Below are positions 1 to 15,000 of a stretch of DNA of 33,792 nucleotides, piece after piece (within the stretch, counting starts at the first letter, position 1; each line of letters begins with the position of its first letter). The notes under the pieces are model-generated. The model did no database searches. It saw nothing but the letters and a program-made list of their open reading frames with translations, and had not been told where the DNA came from. Source of the stretch: Elusimicrobia bacterium RIFOXYA12_FULL_57_11 (GTDB taxonomy: Bacteria; Elusimicrobiota; Elusimicrobia; Elusimicrobiales; UBA9959); the NCBI GenBank assembly GCA_001800275.1, contig MGVB01000122.1:1-33792 (forward strand), given 5' to 3'. The position numbers and the translations under genes are program-made.

Positions 1-2
1 AG

Positions 3-3000
3 CCCGCGCCGTACGTCAGCCGGCGCTTTATGGTTGACGGCACTCCGCCCGCCATAGTGATAACCACGCCCACCGCTTCGGCCGTGAGCGCCATAGCTTA
101 CCTGATGGGCACGGTGGATGCTTCCACCTCGGGGCACAAGCAGACCGAAATACGCATTTCCACCGGCACTACCCCCGACACCCGCTATTGGAAGGACGGA
201 ACCGGCTGGCTGCCCTCCCCGGATACCTGGAACACCGTGCTGCCGGGCCTTACCTGGCCCACCTCGTGGCAGTATAGCGTGGATCAGACCGCGGCCATGC
301 TTAAAGACGATACCCGCTACACCGTGTCGGCGCGGGCGCTGGACTGGGCTGGCAACTACTCCGCCGTTTATTCCACATACTCTTTCACCTATGACAGGAC
401 CGCCCCGGCGGTGGCAATATCCTCGCCGGTCGCCGCTGAAACCTACTCTGCCATAAAACCGGTAGTTATCAACGGCACCTCGCTTAACGGCCAGCTCTCC
501 CAGGACACCGGAGTCAGCACGATGGCGGTGCGGATAGTCAGAGATCCCAACGGCACTCCCGCGTATTTCAACGGTGCCTCGTTCGGCGCAAGCTCGGTGT
601 GGCTGCCAGCGCACGGCACCACGGGCAACTGGGACTACGCCAGCGCCAGTCTTACCTGGGAGAATACCACGCAGTACCGCATAGACGCGCGGGCCACGGA
701 CTTCGCCGGCAATATGACAGCGCCGGTGCAGTCTACCGTGTTTAAGTACGATATAGAAACGCCCACTTCCACGCTTACATACCCGCTGCCGGGCTATACC
801 ACCGGGTTTACGCAGATAAGCGGTACCGCCTCGGACGAACAATACGGAAGCAGGCAGTATTTTGCCGGCCTGGCCAGCGCTACCGTGAATGTAGCAGTCA
901 AGAACCTTACCACGCTGCGGTGGTGGAACGGCAGCGACTTCACCAATTCCGCGGAACCGGTGTGGTACGAGGCTTACAACAGCACCGACGTTACGCCCAA
1001 CCAGTTCAGCTACAGCCTGGACGCCGGGCTGCTGGCGTATATGGCCAACCCGGCCAACCAGAACGTAAGCTACCTGCTGGTGCCGTGGGCGTTCGACCTG
1101 GCGGAGAACCGGGAATATGGGCCCGCCGGCGGTAAGCCTACCAACGCCAATGTGCTGACCGCGGGGGTCGGGACGGTTATTACCTACGACCGGCAGAAAC
1201 CCCTTACCTACATAACGCAGCCCGCCGCTGCCGCCAGCTATTACCGGACGCTGGCGGACATCACCGGCACTGCGGGTGACAATGCCGGAATAACCGAAAT
1301 TAAGTTCACGGTGTTCCAGCTTTCGCCCAACAAGTATTACACCCCGGCAGGGTGGGTGGACGGCGCCGAGAGCGCGGCCCCGTGGCTGACGGCGGTGCCC
1401 ACGTTCACCCAGCCTACCGCCTCGTGGACCTATAATATTCAGGATTCCACCTGGACCAGCGGCTACCAGTACCGTGTTCGGGCGCGCGCCCGCGACGTGG
1501 CGGGCAACTACGACACGGTTTACGCCACCTCCACTTTCACCTACGATAGCCAGGTCCCCGGCTCCACGGTTACGGCCCCGTCCGACTGGATGCATATAAA
1601 TAACGGCGCGCTGCCGCTGGAACTCAGCGGCTCCAGCTGGGATCTGGGCGGCTCCAATGTGGACCGGGTAAATGTCTACCTGCGCAGGTCTGACGGGTCT
1701 TACTGGGACAACAGCGCCACCTGGTACCCGCCGGCCAGCCCGCAGCTGCTTACCGCTAATTTCACCAACCCCTGGACGCTGACCGTGGATAACGACATGT
1801 ACACCGGCCTCGACGGCGAGGTGTTCAGCGTGTACACCGGGGCTACCGACGGCGCCACCAACCAGGAAGCGCTGAGCCTCAAGGCGCGGTTCGTTTACGA
1901 TATCCGCAACCCGACGGCCACTATAACCTACCCGCTCAATACCGGGTTCGTAAGCCTTACCGGCAAGGTTACCGGCGAGTCGTACGACAAACCCAACGGC
2001 ATGGTAGGCGATGTGCGCGTGCGGATAAAGCAGCTTACAGGCGGAATCCCCGGCACTTACTACAACGTGGGCGGCGGAACCTGGGATGGTTCGCTGGTGG
2101 ATAACAGCGTGGTGCTGCACGGGACGCTCAGCTCCGGTGCCACCTGGTGGCAGCTTAACGCCGCGCCGTGGACCACCGGCTCCACCTACGAGGTAAGCGC
2201 CTATGCGGTTGACCGGGCCGGCAATACCCAGGTGGTCTACTCTACCGCTACCGACGTTACGGCCGACTTTACCGCGCCTACCTCTACCGTTACCTGGCCC
2301 GTACACGGCCTCTCCTACAACGTGGAGGTAAACGCGGTGTCTATTACCGCTTCGGACGCTGTAGGAACGCTGGCCGGGGTCAGGGTCTCCTACTTCAAGG
2401 TGGGGGAAGACCGCTACTGGAACCGGACCAACATGGCCTGGGATTCTACGGACGACAATCTTTTCTATAACGCGACCCTGGTGGGCGGCAATGTCTGGCA
2501 GGCTACCGGGATCTCCACCCCCAGCTGGGTGACCTCCGGCTCCGGTGAAATAGAGTACCGTATTTTCGCCCAGGCCTACGACGCGGCCGGCAACGCGGTG
2601 GCCAAGCCCGTTTTCCCGGCGGCCAATACCTCGCATATTCAGTTCAGGCTGAACCCGCCGCCGCCGGTTTCGGCTATAACCGCGCCAAATACCTTTACCC
2701 CGCACTGGAAAACCAACCCGGTGCCGGTAATAATGGGTACCGCCGTTTACTCCACCACGGTCCAGCTGAGGATAGTGGATTACGGCCCGGACCTGGCCGA
2801 AGGCGCCGGCAACGACGACCGGGTGTGGAACGGTACACAGTGGGAATCCACCGATACTTTCACCGGGTTCAGCTTCGTGGATTTCTACTCTGTATCCGCT
2901 TCCAGCTGGAACTGGAGCATAGCGCCGGAAAAATGGACCGTTAACCGCAAATACCGTGTGGTGTCTAAAGCCAAAAATGACACGGCTGGGACCGAGGAAA

Positions 3001-6000
3001 GCCCGGGCGGCGGCCGCGAGTTCGTTATAGACTCAACCGTGCCGGTGGCGGCTATCACCGCGCCTGTAACCGCTCCTGCCGGCGTGTTCGTCAAACAGCT
3101 CGCCTCGCTGACCGGTAATGTTTCCGATACGGCGCCTGGTCTGGTGCAAAGCGCTTATTTCAGGGTGAGCAACGCGGTTTCGCAGTACTGGAACTGGCAG
3201 GCCTCCACCTTTACGATAGCGACCCCGCCGTATACGGACCTGACCGCCGTGATTAATGCCGGGATAGCGAGCTATACCACGGATTATTTCCAGAGCGGCG
3301 CCGCCTGGGAAACTGATGCCCAATATACGGCCGAACTTTACATAAACGACAAAGCCGGCAATTCCGCCACGGCTTTGCCAGCGGTATTTACCATAGACCG
3401 TTCTTCACCCGTGGCGCAGGTGCTCCTGCCTCTGGACGTGAACGATTCCGGCGTACGCGTGCTGGGCGCCGTGTCCGGCACCGCTTCGGACAACAGGGAA
3501 AATGCCAACGTATACCTGGCCATGCAGCAGCTCAGCGGTTCCATGAAATGGTTCCATAACGATACACAAGGGTTCACGCTGACGCAGGCCCAGCCCAACT
3601 GGATAGCGCTACTGGGCAATACCAGCGGCTACCTGTCCGCCAGCGCCACTTCCTGGATGTACGCGCCGTTGGGGCTAGATGCCGCTTTCGTTTCGGGTTC
3701 CGAGGGAACCCCCGGTATAAAGTACCTTATACTGGTCAAGGCCGCGGACTCGGCCGGCAACGCGCAGGACTCGTTCGGCGTTACGATTTCCTCGCTGGTC
3801 ATAAAGATAGACAAGGCCGCGCCGTATCCTTTGCCGTCCGTTACCCTTCCCCTGGACGACCAAAACGGCGTCAGCGGCCGCTATAAAGGAACCGATATCG
3901 GCCAGGCCGCCTCCCAGTTCAACGGCACGGCGCGGGATTCTTATTACAGCGTAAATAATTCCACGGTAGCGGAGGTACGGATAAGGCTCTCTTACCTGGA
4001 CGCCACGGTCACCTGGTACTGGACCGGGTCCTGGCCCTGGGTTTCCGGTATAGATCCTGAAACCGCCTGGCAGCTTACCGACCTTACCGGCTCCGCGCCG
4101 GCCTGGGACTGGCGTTATGCCCCGGCTTCCAATATAACCTGGCCCCCCGGGGACTGGGAGTATAAGCTGGAAACCAAAGCCATGGACGACGCCCGCCCGG
4201 CGCAGGATTCCGGGGACGGCAACTGGACTGCCGCGCAGAGCCGCGGCGCGAACCTCAAATATTTTATAGTGGATAATACCCCGCCTTCCGTGGCCATTAC
4301 CACGCCGTCGGCCTCAGTCAACGCCCTTAACGCGTTTGCGGGGGTTTACGGTACCGCTGCGGCCGACAAGGCCGGCCACCAGTACAGCCAGGTGCGTATT
4401 TCCACCGGCCTGCCCGGCTTTGAGCAGTATTGGAACGGTTCCGCCTGGACAGGCTCGGCCGATACCTGGAACACCATCGCCGCCCAGTTTATCTGGCCGT
4501 CCTCCTGGTACTACACGGTGGACGGCGCCATGCTCAAAGATGACGTGGTATATACGGTGTCGGCCCGCGCCCGGGACTGGTCCGGCAATTATTCCGCCGA
4601 CTACTCCACCGTGGCGTTCACTTATGATATTACCGCGCCCACGCTGCAGATAAATACGCCGTTAAACGACGGCAATTATTCGGCTATCAAGCCGTCCACG
4701 TTCTCCGGCCAGGCTTTCAACACCCAGGAGTCGGCCTATACCGGGCCCAGCACGGTAACCCTGGCCGTTACGGATATAACAAACCCGGGCGACCTGTACT
4801 GTTTCAACGGCCTGGCTTTCGGCGCCTGCGCTGCCGCTTTGTGGCTGCCCGGCCAGAGCACCGCCGGCAGCTGGAGTTACGATATCCCCGTGGGTAATTT
4901 CCTGACCGACCATAAATACCGTTATCAGGCACGCGTCCTGGATTTGGCCGGCAACCCGTCCGCGGTCTCGAGCGTGGAAATAAAATACGACCTGGATATC
5001 CCGACCTCCACCGTAACCTCGCCGGCCGCGGAATACGTGAATACCCTGCCGGCGATAGGCGGCCAGGCCAGCGACGACCTGGCCAATAACAAGACTTACG
5101 AGGCCAGGCTGGGAACCTATACCGTAAAAGCCGCGTTGAAACTTTACTACGGCGGCTGGTGGAACGGCGTAGACGGGTTCGGCTCCGCCGACCCGGTCTG
5201 GTACGAAACCGCGGTGGATACCGGCGCCTATATTCTTAACAGCGTGGTCGTGAACTGGAACTGGAACGTGCCGCCTAACATCCAGACCGCTATAAACAGC
5301 CTGGGCACCACGGATTATCTGGCCGTTTCCTGGGCGTATGACCTTGCCCAGAACCGGCAGTATGGCCCGGCCGCCGGCGAACCTGCTGCCATCCCGGCCG
5401 GTACCGCCGGCCGGCTGATAAGGTTTGACAACCAGAAGCCGGTGGCCCTGGCCACCGCCCCGGCCAATGGCGTGTATCTGAGTACCGTTACGACACTGTA
5501 TGGCACGGTAGGCGATTCCGGCGCCGTAGACCGGGTGCATGTAATGGTAAAGGCCCGGGGCGCGTTCAACGCTTATTGGAAAGGCACGTATACCGGCACC
5601 TTTGGCGACTGGGATACTACTCCTGCCACCAAGTATACGCGCTGGAGCACCGCCACTTACGCCGGCGCCGCCTGGTCCATAACCCTGCCTTCCCTGGACC
5701 CGGTGAATAATTCTAAAATTTCAGTGTGGGTGCGCGCCGTAGATAAGGCCGGCAACTGGATGGATACGCCGGTTGCCGCCCAGTTGGACGGCAACCTGAA
5801 CGCCGATAATTCCGCCGCGCACCACTTCACTTTCGACACCAGCCTGCCGGTAACGGACGTTACGGTGCCGCAGGCGTATTTCGTGGCGGGGTCCACCAAC
5901 CTTGTCCGCGGCACGGCTTCCGATCCGGGCTCCGAGCCCAGCGGCGTAGACAGCGTGCAGGTACGGTTCGGCCGCTCGGACGGCGCCTTCTGGCATTTTT

Positions 6001-9000
6001 ATAATAATTCGTGGACAGGCACGGATTATTACGACGCGGATACGCTGGCCCCGCCCGACTGGACCAAGAATGTGGAGGCTTATTCGCAGACGGACGGCTA
6101 CCGCTATTCCGTCTGGCAGTACGCTTCCGACCGGGCGCTGAACAATACGGCCGGGGCGTCCTTCTCCACCTTCACCTTTGTGGTGGATATCACCACACCC
6201 GTGGCGGCCGTAACTTCTCCGGCTAACAATGAGTTTATCGGCGCCGTGCCGGCCATTACCGGCTTTGCCGACGACTCGGTTGAAAACCTCAGGGCCTATG
6301 CTGAAACAGGGCGTACTTATGAAGCGGGGATCAGCACCTTCGCCACCAACGCCATTGAGGTGGCGCTGCGTAATACCAGCGGTAAGTGTCCGGTGTCAGC
6401 TACCGTCCTGGAATGCTGGTGGAACGGTACTGCCTGGGAAGACAGGGCTTCGGCCGTCTGGTCCAGCGCCACCTTCTCCGGCGCTTCTTCGGGCACCTGG
6501 AGTTACGGCCTGCCGGCGGGCACCATTGCCGACGGTACGACTTATTACGCCCTCAGCCGTGCGCGCGACCGGGTGGGCAACCTGCAGACCGCCTACACCA
6601 CCAACTATTTTACCGGCGACGCCACGCCGCCCGCGTCCAGGGCCGTGTTCCCTACAGGCACGGTGTTCGCCGTTAACAGCATTTCCGGCCCCGCGTACGA
6701 CGTGCCGCCCGGAGAGGTGCGCGCTGCCGGGTCCGTCCTGATCTCCGTAAAAGAGATCGACGGCGCGCTCAGGTGTTATAAGGACCCCGGCGGTTTTCAG
6801 GCCTGCCCCGGGGGCGCTTATCCCGATAACAGGTGGTGGGTTTCAACGGGTACGCTTTCCGCGAACGCGGACCCCTATCAGCCCAGTACCTGGACCTGGG
6901 ACACCTCGCATATAAACTGGGCCAATAAAACACAGTACAGCGTAATAGCCCTGGCCGTGGATAAAGCCGGCAACACGAAACCTGCCGGGGGGGTTGAAAA
7001 TTCCGATATCGGGTTCTATATAAACACGCCGCAGCCCGACACCATCATAGGCTCTCCGTCTGGTTATGACGGCCAGAATTACAAGGGTACGGATATCCTT
7101 TCTGTGGCCGGGACCGGCGTCAACCTCAGGGATGTGGACAGCGTACAGGTGCGCATAAAGCGCCTGCTGGCGCCTGAGGCCTGGTGGTACCAGAATAGCG
7201 AGGTTAAGCATTGGGTGGCTTACGACACTTATACCTTTGTCAGCCACGTAGCCAATTCGTGGTCACAAACCGTGGATGGCGCGGCCGCGTTCACGATAGA
7301 CAACGCTTCCTATACTATTTCCGCTACCGGCTACAACTCCACCGGCGAAGTGGACCCCTCGCCTTCCGAGCTGACGGTAGTAATAGACAACACCAACCCG
7401 ACAGGCGCGGTGCTGGTGCCCGGCGGGCAATTTATACGGTCCATGCCCTCTGTCTCCGGTACCGCCACGGACATCGGCAATATAACGCAGCCTTCTCTGC
7501 AGAAGGAGTTCGGCGGGAACGTGTACGCCAGGATAAAGGTTATGTCCGGCGACACGGAGACCGGCTATTATTGGTTCGGTTCCAGCTTCTCCGCGGCCGG
7601 CGCCAACACGAACGCCGCCAACATAGAGACCAATTATTCCGCGCAGGAAACAGTGAGCTGGTCTACAGCCACCCTGGTGAACAACGGCCTGAAGGACGGC
7701 CGGCAGTACAAGGTTTTCCTCCTGCCCAAAGACAAGGCCGGCAATATAGAACAGAACGAGAACGACATGGCGGCTTCCTATACCATGACTTTCGACACCA
7801 CTCCCCCGGCCGCTTACCTGGCCGCCCCGGCCCACCGGCAGGTGTTCCGCAGCCTCACGGGCCTCAGCGGTACCTCTTTCGACCCGCTGGGCGCCTACGT
7901 GCCGAAATCCCGCTCCGACCTGTCCGTAGTGCAGGCGCAGCTCTATTACGAGGCAGGCAACAGCTACTGGACCAGCGCCGGCTTCTCCACGGATGTTTCC
8001 TCCTTCAATATAGTCGCCGGCACCGATATCTGGACGTATGCGCCCGCCGGCTTGTCCGACGCGCTGGTCAGCGGGAGAACTTATGTGCTGCAGGTACAGG
8101 CCGTTGACCGCGCGGGCAACGTGCAGAACGGGTTTACCGACGGCGTTTCCTCCATAACCTTTGTCTGTGATAAAACACCCCCGTCCTCCGTTATAACCAA
8201 GCCGGTCCATAAGGGAAAGTACCAGCCGTCCGGCCTTACCGGGGCCTATGCGTTAACCGGTCTGGCTTCGGACGCCCTGCTGCCTTTTGCCCCCGAGCAG
8301 TTGCATAAGGTGCAGTTCAACTTAAGCTACCTGTATGGCAGCACCACCTATTACTGGGACAGTTCAATCTTCAATAGTGCCATCTCTTCGGATACCGCCT
8401 GGCGCAGCGCCACCGGCACCGATACCTGGCGCCAGAATTTCACGGATACCAACTGGATCTCCGACAGGAACTACACCCTGCTTACCCGCGCCTTCGACAA
8501 GGCCGAACCTATGGGAACTGACGGCGGCAATATGCAGGACCCGCCCGCTATCAGCACCTTTGTGGTGGACGGCACGCCGCCGGTGTCGAGGATCTCCACC
8601 CCTGCGGCCCTTGGCTTTATACAGGGTTCCCTGGCCCAGATCTCCGGCACCAGTTTTGCCGGCATCTCGGGGCTGGACGAGCTTAAATTACAGATTTATT
8701 ACGACTATATCCCGACCGGCGACCGCTGGTACTGGACCGGCCTCTCCTGGAGTTCGCCTACCCCGGTGGACATGAACATGACTTTCGACGTGTCTCCGGA
8801 CACCGTGAGCTGGACTTACCCGGGCATTTATTCCCCGCCTACTATTTCCACCAATAACCAGGTTTACAGCCTGTCCATAGCCGGTAAGGACCTGGCCGGC
8901 AATCAGGAGGCGGTCTCGGTCATAACGGTTACCGCCGACTTCAGTTATCCTACGCTCACTATTTCCACTCCGATGGCGGGAGCTGACGCTTTCTACAGCG

Positions 9001-12000
9001 CTGTGCGGCCCATGCCGGTGATGCGGGGCAACAGCCTTGATGCGCCCGCGGGAATACTGCTGCCGATAAAGGCCGAAATAAGCAAACTGCTGCCCGGGCG
9101 GGCCGTGGAAGAGCGCTGGGATGCCGGCCAGTGGAGCGTGGCCGGTTCCACTTTCCTTATAGTTAACTCCGTGCTTAACGCGTGGGATATGGCAACGCCG
9201 CCGCTGGCTGCTAATAAACGCTACAGGACGGATATGTGGGCCAGGGATAATGCCGGCAACATAACGCCCGTGGACCAGTTGCCTGGCGCGGTTTACCGGG
9301 AATTCATCTACGATGTAAATAAACCTTCGTCCACAATCCTTGTTCCTTCCCAGGCCTGGCATAACAGGGCGCAGATAACCACGCTCCGCGGCAGTGTGGC
9401 GGACTGGGTAAATCTTTCCACGGAATCTTATTCCGGTATTGTGCCGGCCGGCATAGACATGCGCATAATAGACGTTACCGCCGGCGACAAGAATTATAAC
9501 GGGCTGGGCGCTTTCGACGATGGTACCACCGGCCGCCCGCTGACTGTAACCTATTACGGGCCCAACGACTCGCACTTCGGTTTCATGCTGAGTTCTGCGG
9601 CGGTCTGGTCGTACACGGGCGGTGTGGAAACCTGGCCGCCGGCGCTGCTGGAGAATAATCTTTACAGGGTAAGGGTGCGGGCGCTGGACCGCGCCGGCAA
9701 CCAGGAAACTTACGTGGACCGGGAGTTCCAGTACGACAACTCGGCCCCTACCACCACTGTCACCATGCCGTTGTCGCTTAACTATTCCTCGGTAGCCGTG
9801 ATCTCCGGCGCTTACGATGAGGCAGGCTCCGGCATAAACCCCGGTAACGGCGTGCAGCTGATCATAGAGCAGGTAGGCGTAGGGTACTGGAGCGGCTCCG
9901 GCTGGGACGCCGGGTTTGTGCCCGGTACGCACTGGAAGAACGCCACCTCTATAGGCGGCAACGCCTGGTCTTATACCAACGCCGCCCTTATAGCGGAGTT
10001 CGAGGCTTTGAAAGCTATTCCCGCTTCGCTGTCCTACAGACTTTATGTCAGGGGGCGCGATACGGTTGGTAATGTCAACCGGCCGGACGCGCTGCCCGCA
10101 GCCGCAGACGTGCAGTTCCTCCTTGACCCGGTGGTCCCGGTGTCTACGGTTACTTCCCCGGCGCCGGGCGCGTGGCTCAGGAACACCATCTCTTCCATTT
10201 CCGGTACGGCCAGCGACTGGAGCATGGGGACGCCCTCCGGCCTTAAGCGGGTGGAAATGCGGCTGTCGCGGCTTAATTCCCTTTCCGCGAGGACTTATTA
10301 CCATTGGGTCCTTAAAACCTGGACGACCTTTGCCTCGGACTGGGTATTCAAGCCGGCCGAAGCGGGGCCGACTCCCTGGATCAAGGATATCCCGGAGATA
10401 GCCTTCACCGATCCAGGCAACTCCGGGGATGGCTACCGCTTTGAGGTGCAGGCGCGGGCCATAGACAACACGGAAACCATAAATGACGGACCCAATACCG
10501 AGGTGGCTTACTCCACCGCTACTTTCGTTGTAGACTATTCCACGCCGCAGGTGGCCATAGCCGCGCCGGTGCATCTTTCGTACTTCAAAACAATGACCGC
10601 CATTTCCGGTACCGCAGTGGACCCTTCCCCTGTAGGGTCTGGCGGCATTCCCAGCGCCCTGGGAGCGCTGTGGGTGGAGCTTTCGGATACCGACAGGGTG
10701 CCCGCGCGTTATTGGAACTGGAACGGGGGCGCCGCCGGTTTCTGGCAGGCCGCTTACAGCTCCGGCCCCATAGCCGCCGTAGAGGGCTGGACCATCCCTA
10801 TATCTTCCCTGCCGGTTAACGCGCCGGCCTCCGCCGCTAATTCCTGGGCGGTTAACCGCTCCAGTGCTTCGTTCGTCCTGAAGGTCAAGGCGCTGGACCG
10901 CGCCGGTAATTACCTGGATTTCGGCCTTACCCAGTCCACCTTCACGCTGGACACGCAGCTGCCGGTTTCCGCCATAACCGCGCCGGCGGTGGACGACGCC
11001 GCCGAACAGGTGATAGACAGCATAACCGGCACCGCGCAGGATTTTACCGCCGGCATCTCCACCGTGCAGGTGACCATACAGCAGGACGGCATGCAGAGCG
11101 ACATTGCGTGCAATACCGGTTTTAATACCATGTACTGGGACGGCGACTCCTGGGAGCTCTCGGAAAAATGGCTGGGCGTTACAGCCTACAGCTCCGGCGA
11201 TAACTCCTGGAGCTACAATTCCACCGGGGTAGTCTGGAAGGCGCAGTGCTACTACCTTATCAAGTCCAGCGCCGCGGACAATGCTTCCAACGGTCAGGCC
11301 CCTTTCGGAACGCGCCGGTTCAAGTTCGTGCCGCCGCCATCGAATACGGGAATAACTGCCCCCAAAGACACGCTTTATTACAAGAACATATCGCTGATCA
11401 GCGGTACGGCCAATGCCGCCACCAAGACCGTGGCTCTTACTTTGAGCCGCAAAGGTTATACCGAGTTCTGGAATTTTAATACCAAGGTCTGGCAGGGCTC
11501 CCTGGTCTCCACCGCTAACGCGGTAGCCGGCGCCTGGACCTATGGCCCCCTGCCGCCGGAGCTGGTATTCGTAACCGGCTCTTCATATACTTTCACCGCC
11601 ATAGGGCGCAATTTTTCGGATGTGGACGAGACGGGCTATATAACCAACCAGGTGTTCGTTGATACGTCCGTTCCCGCGGCGCAGGTGCTGCTGCCGTCCG
11701 ACACCAGGGCCTATTATAACGCCATGCCAAGGCTGGGCGGCCTGGCGGCGGACCCGCCGGGCGGCACGCCAGCGGCCGGTATTTACAAAGTTTGGGCGGA
11801 GCTCAGGGATATGAACGGCCCTTCCGCCTTTAAATACTGGGACAATGTGTCCTCAACCTACACCGTTATCTGGAACCAGTTCAACAATCAGGACTATAAC
11901 AAGGCCGATTACTTCGTGGCCGCTTCCTCGTGGGAATACGTGGTAAGTTACCCGACGGCCGCTTTTGTGAACGGCGTACAGTACAGGGTAAAAGCGAAAG

Positions 12001-15000
12001 CCCTGGACAATACTTACAATAACACGGCCCTGGAAGGAACCGAGTCTGATTTCTCCGCGGCGGTCCCCGTAATATTCAATTTCGACATAAGCGTCCCCAC
12101 CGCGGTAGTGGCGTCCGTGGCTCCGGGCCAGTCGCGCTCGGCCGTGACGGTGGCTTCCGGCACCATACAAGAAGAACTTGTGCTGGCTAATCAGTCCGGG
12201 CAGCCCGGAGAACAGCTGCAGTCCGTAAAAGTACATCTGAAAAATAACAACTCCGGCCAGTACTGGACCGGCTCCGGGTGGAGCGGCGTAGCGTCGGTTT
12301 CTACCGACGCGGCGGTTTACCAGTCCTCCTGGGCGGCTACCGCGCTGCCGGTCTGGGCTGATGCCGTAAGCTATACAATGTGGGCCGAGGCGTCCGACAA
12401 GGCCGGCAACGCGCAGATTAATTTCGCGGGCAACGGTTCGTCGGTAACATTCACGGCGGATAACTCCGCCCCGCTGGCAGCCATAAATTCCGTTCAGACC
12501 GGAGCCCGGCTGGCCGCGCTGGCGGCCATCTCCGGCACGGCCATCGATCCCAACTGGTCCACTAATTCCGGTATAGCCGCCAAAGAAAATATACAGGTGC
12601 AGGTGTCGTACCTGTATGGTCCCGACACTTATTATTATGACAACGGCCCCGCCTTCTCCTCTTTTACGCTCACAGATACCAACTCCTGGTGGGACGCTTC
12701 GGACTGGGTGCCGCAGGGCGCTTCTTCAGGTACCTGGTCGTACGACGCATCGGGGCAGCTTGGTGCGGCTATGAAGTCCGACAGGGTTTACCGGGTAAAG
12801 GCCAGGGCGCAGGACAACGCCGTGCCGCTGCCCAACCCTGCCGTCATAACGGCGAATATTGTGGAGAAGTTCGATATCGTGTTCGACACCACGCCGCCGA
12901 CCGTGCTGGCCACGGCTCCCGTAAGCGGCGTGAAACTGAACTATGTTCCTGTGATAGGCGGTACCGCGGACGCCGTGCTTTCCGGCCTGAAGGACGTGCG
13001 CATAGACGTTTCCTCGTTCGTCTCCGGCGGCTGGGTTGCGGTAAGCGCCAATAACCCGGCCGACGGCATATGGTACAGCTCCTGGTCCTGGACCGGGCTG
13101 GCGGGCCTGGTCTCAAATACCACCTACCAGCTGGTGGTCAGGGCCCAGGATAACGCCGATAACTGGTCGCCGGTGTATTCGACCATAACTTTCGTGTATG
13201 ACATTACGCTTCCGGTGACGGTCATTGTAAAGCCGGTCGTAGAGCAATTCTACGGCGATAACCCGGCGGAGCCTGTTTTCTATCTGGACCAGCTTGCCGG
13301 TTCGGCTTCGGACGCTTTCGGTATAAGCAGGGCCGAGGTCCGGCTGTACGATGTTGTTTTCAGCTCCTATTTCCATACTACCGGCTGGGTGGTTAATGTC
13401 AGCAGCTGGCTGGCGGCCGGCGCCGCAGCCTGGCAGTACGCGCCTCCCGCGCTGGCTGACGGCCACCGCTACCGCCTTGAGGCCAGGGCTTACGACCTGG
13501 CCGGCAACCTGGGCGATCCCGCAACCGCGTACTTCTATTACGACGCCACCCGGCCGGTTTTGACGCTCGCAGGGCCGGATACCAGCGGGTTCCATAACAA
13601 CCTGCCGCAGGTAAGCGGCCAGGCTTCGGACCCTGCCAGCGGGCCGTTCAAGTCAGACATGCACCTCGCGCATATAGCCATACAGAGAAGCCCCGAATCC
13701 GGCGGCTTGTGGTGGGATGGGGCGGCCTTTACCTCCGCCGGCAGATACTGGGTGGCCTGTAACTCGTATGACTGGGGCGTAGGGCCGGATTGGGCGCTGA
13801 CCGGGGCCTCCACTCCCAGCTGGGTGAACAATACGCGCTACCGCGTTGAAGCCCGCGCCATGGACGTGGCCCGCAACACCTCCGCCAGTACCCCGCAGGA
13901 ATTCGTTTACGACACCCAGGCGCCCGCCAGTTCCATTACGGTCCCTTCCGGAGCCTGGGCCTTCCTGGGCGCGCTGCCGCTGGTGCGCGGTACGGCGGCG
14001 GATATGAATTCCCTGGGCCAGGTGCAGCAAAGCGAACTGCGGGTGAAGAGCGGTGAAAGTTCTTTCTACTGGAGCTGGGGGGATATGGATTTCACCATAG
14101 CCTCGCCCGATGCCGCCTGGTTCGTGGCTGCCACCACCGAGGCCGTGGCGTATTCCAAGTGGTTCAGCACCGGCACCCCGCCCGGCCCGCTGGGAGGGGG
14201 CATGCGTTTTGACAGCGGCATTGCCTACGAGGTGAACGCCCGCACGCTGGATAAAGCCCTGAACTACAGCGCGGTGTATGCTACCAGGACCTTCACTTTC
14301 GACGTGCACAAGCCTACCGGCACCATCAGCCTGCTGGCCGGCGCCCTGCCCGGCGCGTATCACCGCCAGGCGGGGCCGGTGTCCGGGGCGGCTTTTGACG
14401 GGCCGGCTCCGGGCGGCGCTGGTATGGCTCTCATAGACGCTGACGGCTCCCAGCTGCGTATACTTGAGAAAGACACCGGCTTGTGGTGGAGTCACGGGAC
14501 AGGGGTGTTCGATAACCCGAACGGCAGTACAGCGTGGTTCCGTGCCGGCGGCGCTTCGGAAAATTGGACGTATACCCATGCCCTGCTCAACACCCGCCTT
14601 TTCAGCGGGCGCGGCTATACGGTGCAGTACCGCGGCCGCGACAAGGCCGTGCCGGCGAATTACGGCCCTTCTTCGGACGGGCTGGATTCCGCCTTCACGC
14701 TGGACAAAGACTCTGTTACCTTTACAGCGGATACCGTGGTCCCAGTCTCTCGCGTAAGCTTGCCTGCGGACAAGGCCCAGGTAAGGGGTGTTGCCGCTAT
14801 TTCCGGCACGGCCCAGGATGCGCTCAGCGGCATTGCCGCCCCGGGGCAGGTTGCCGTAAGCGTGCAGGAAGTTTCTCCCGGCAACGCTTACTGGAACGGC
14901 GTTATTCCCGGCACGTTCACCGCCACCTTTGAAACGTTCTACCCGCTGTCCGGGGCCGGGCTGGGCGGCGCCTATGACGGCTATAACTGGAGCGTAACCA

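Noticed and set aside
30-32. ATG at 30 as start of the giant gene
   Set aside because: The frame is open upstream and the sequence around it (SRRFMVDGTPPAI) matches internal domain linkers; it is an internal Met.
6229-6741. Overlapping + strand ORFs in alternate frames (e.g. 170 aa here; 298 aa at 7211-8107)
   Set aside because: Pro/Arg/Ala-rich shadow translations inside the giant gene, with no domain similarity.
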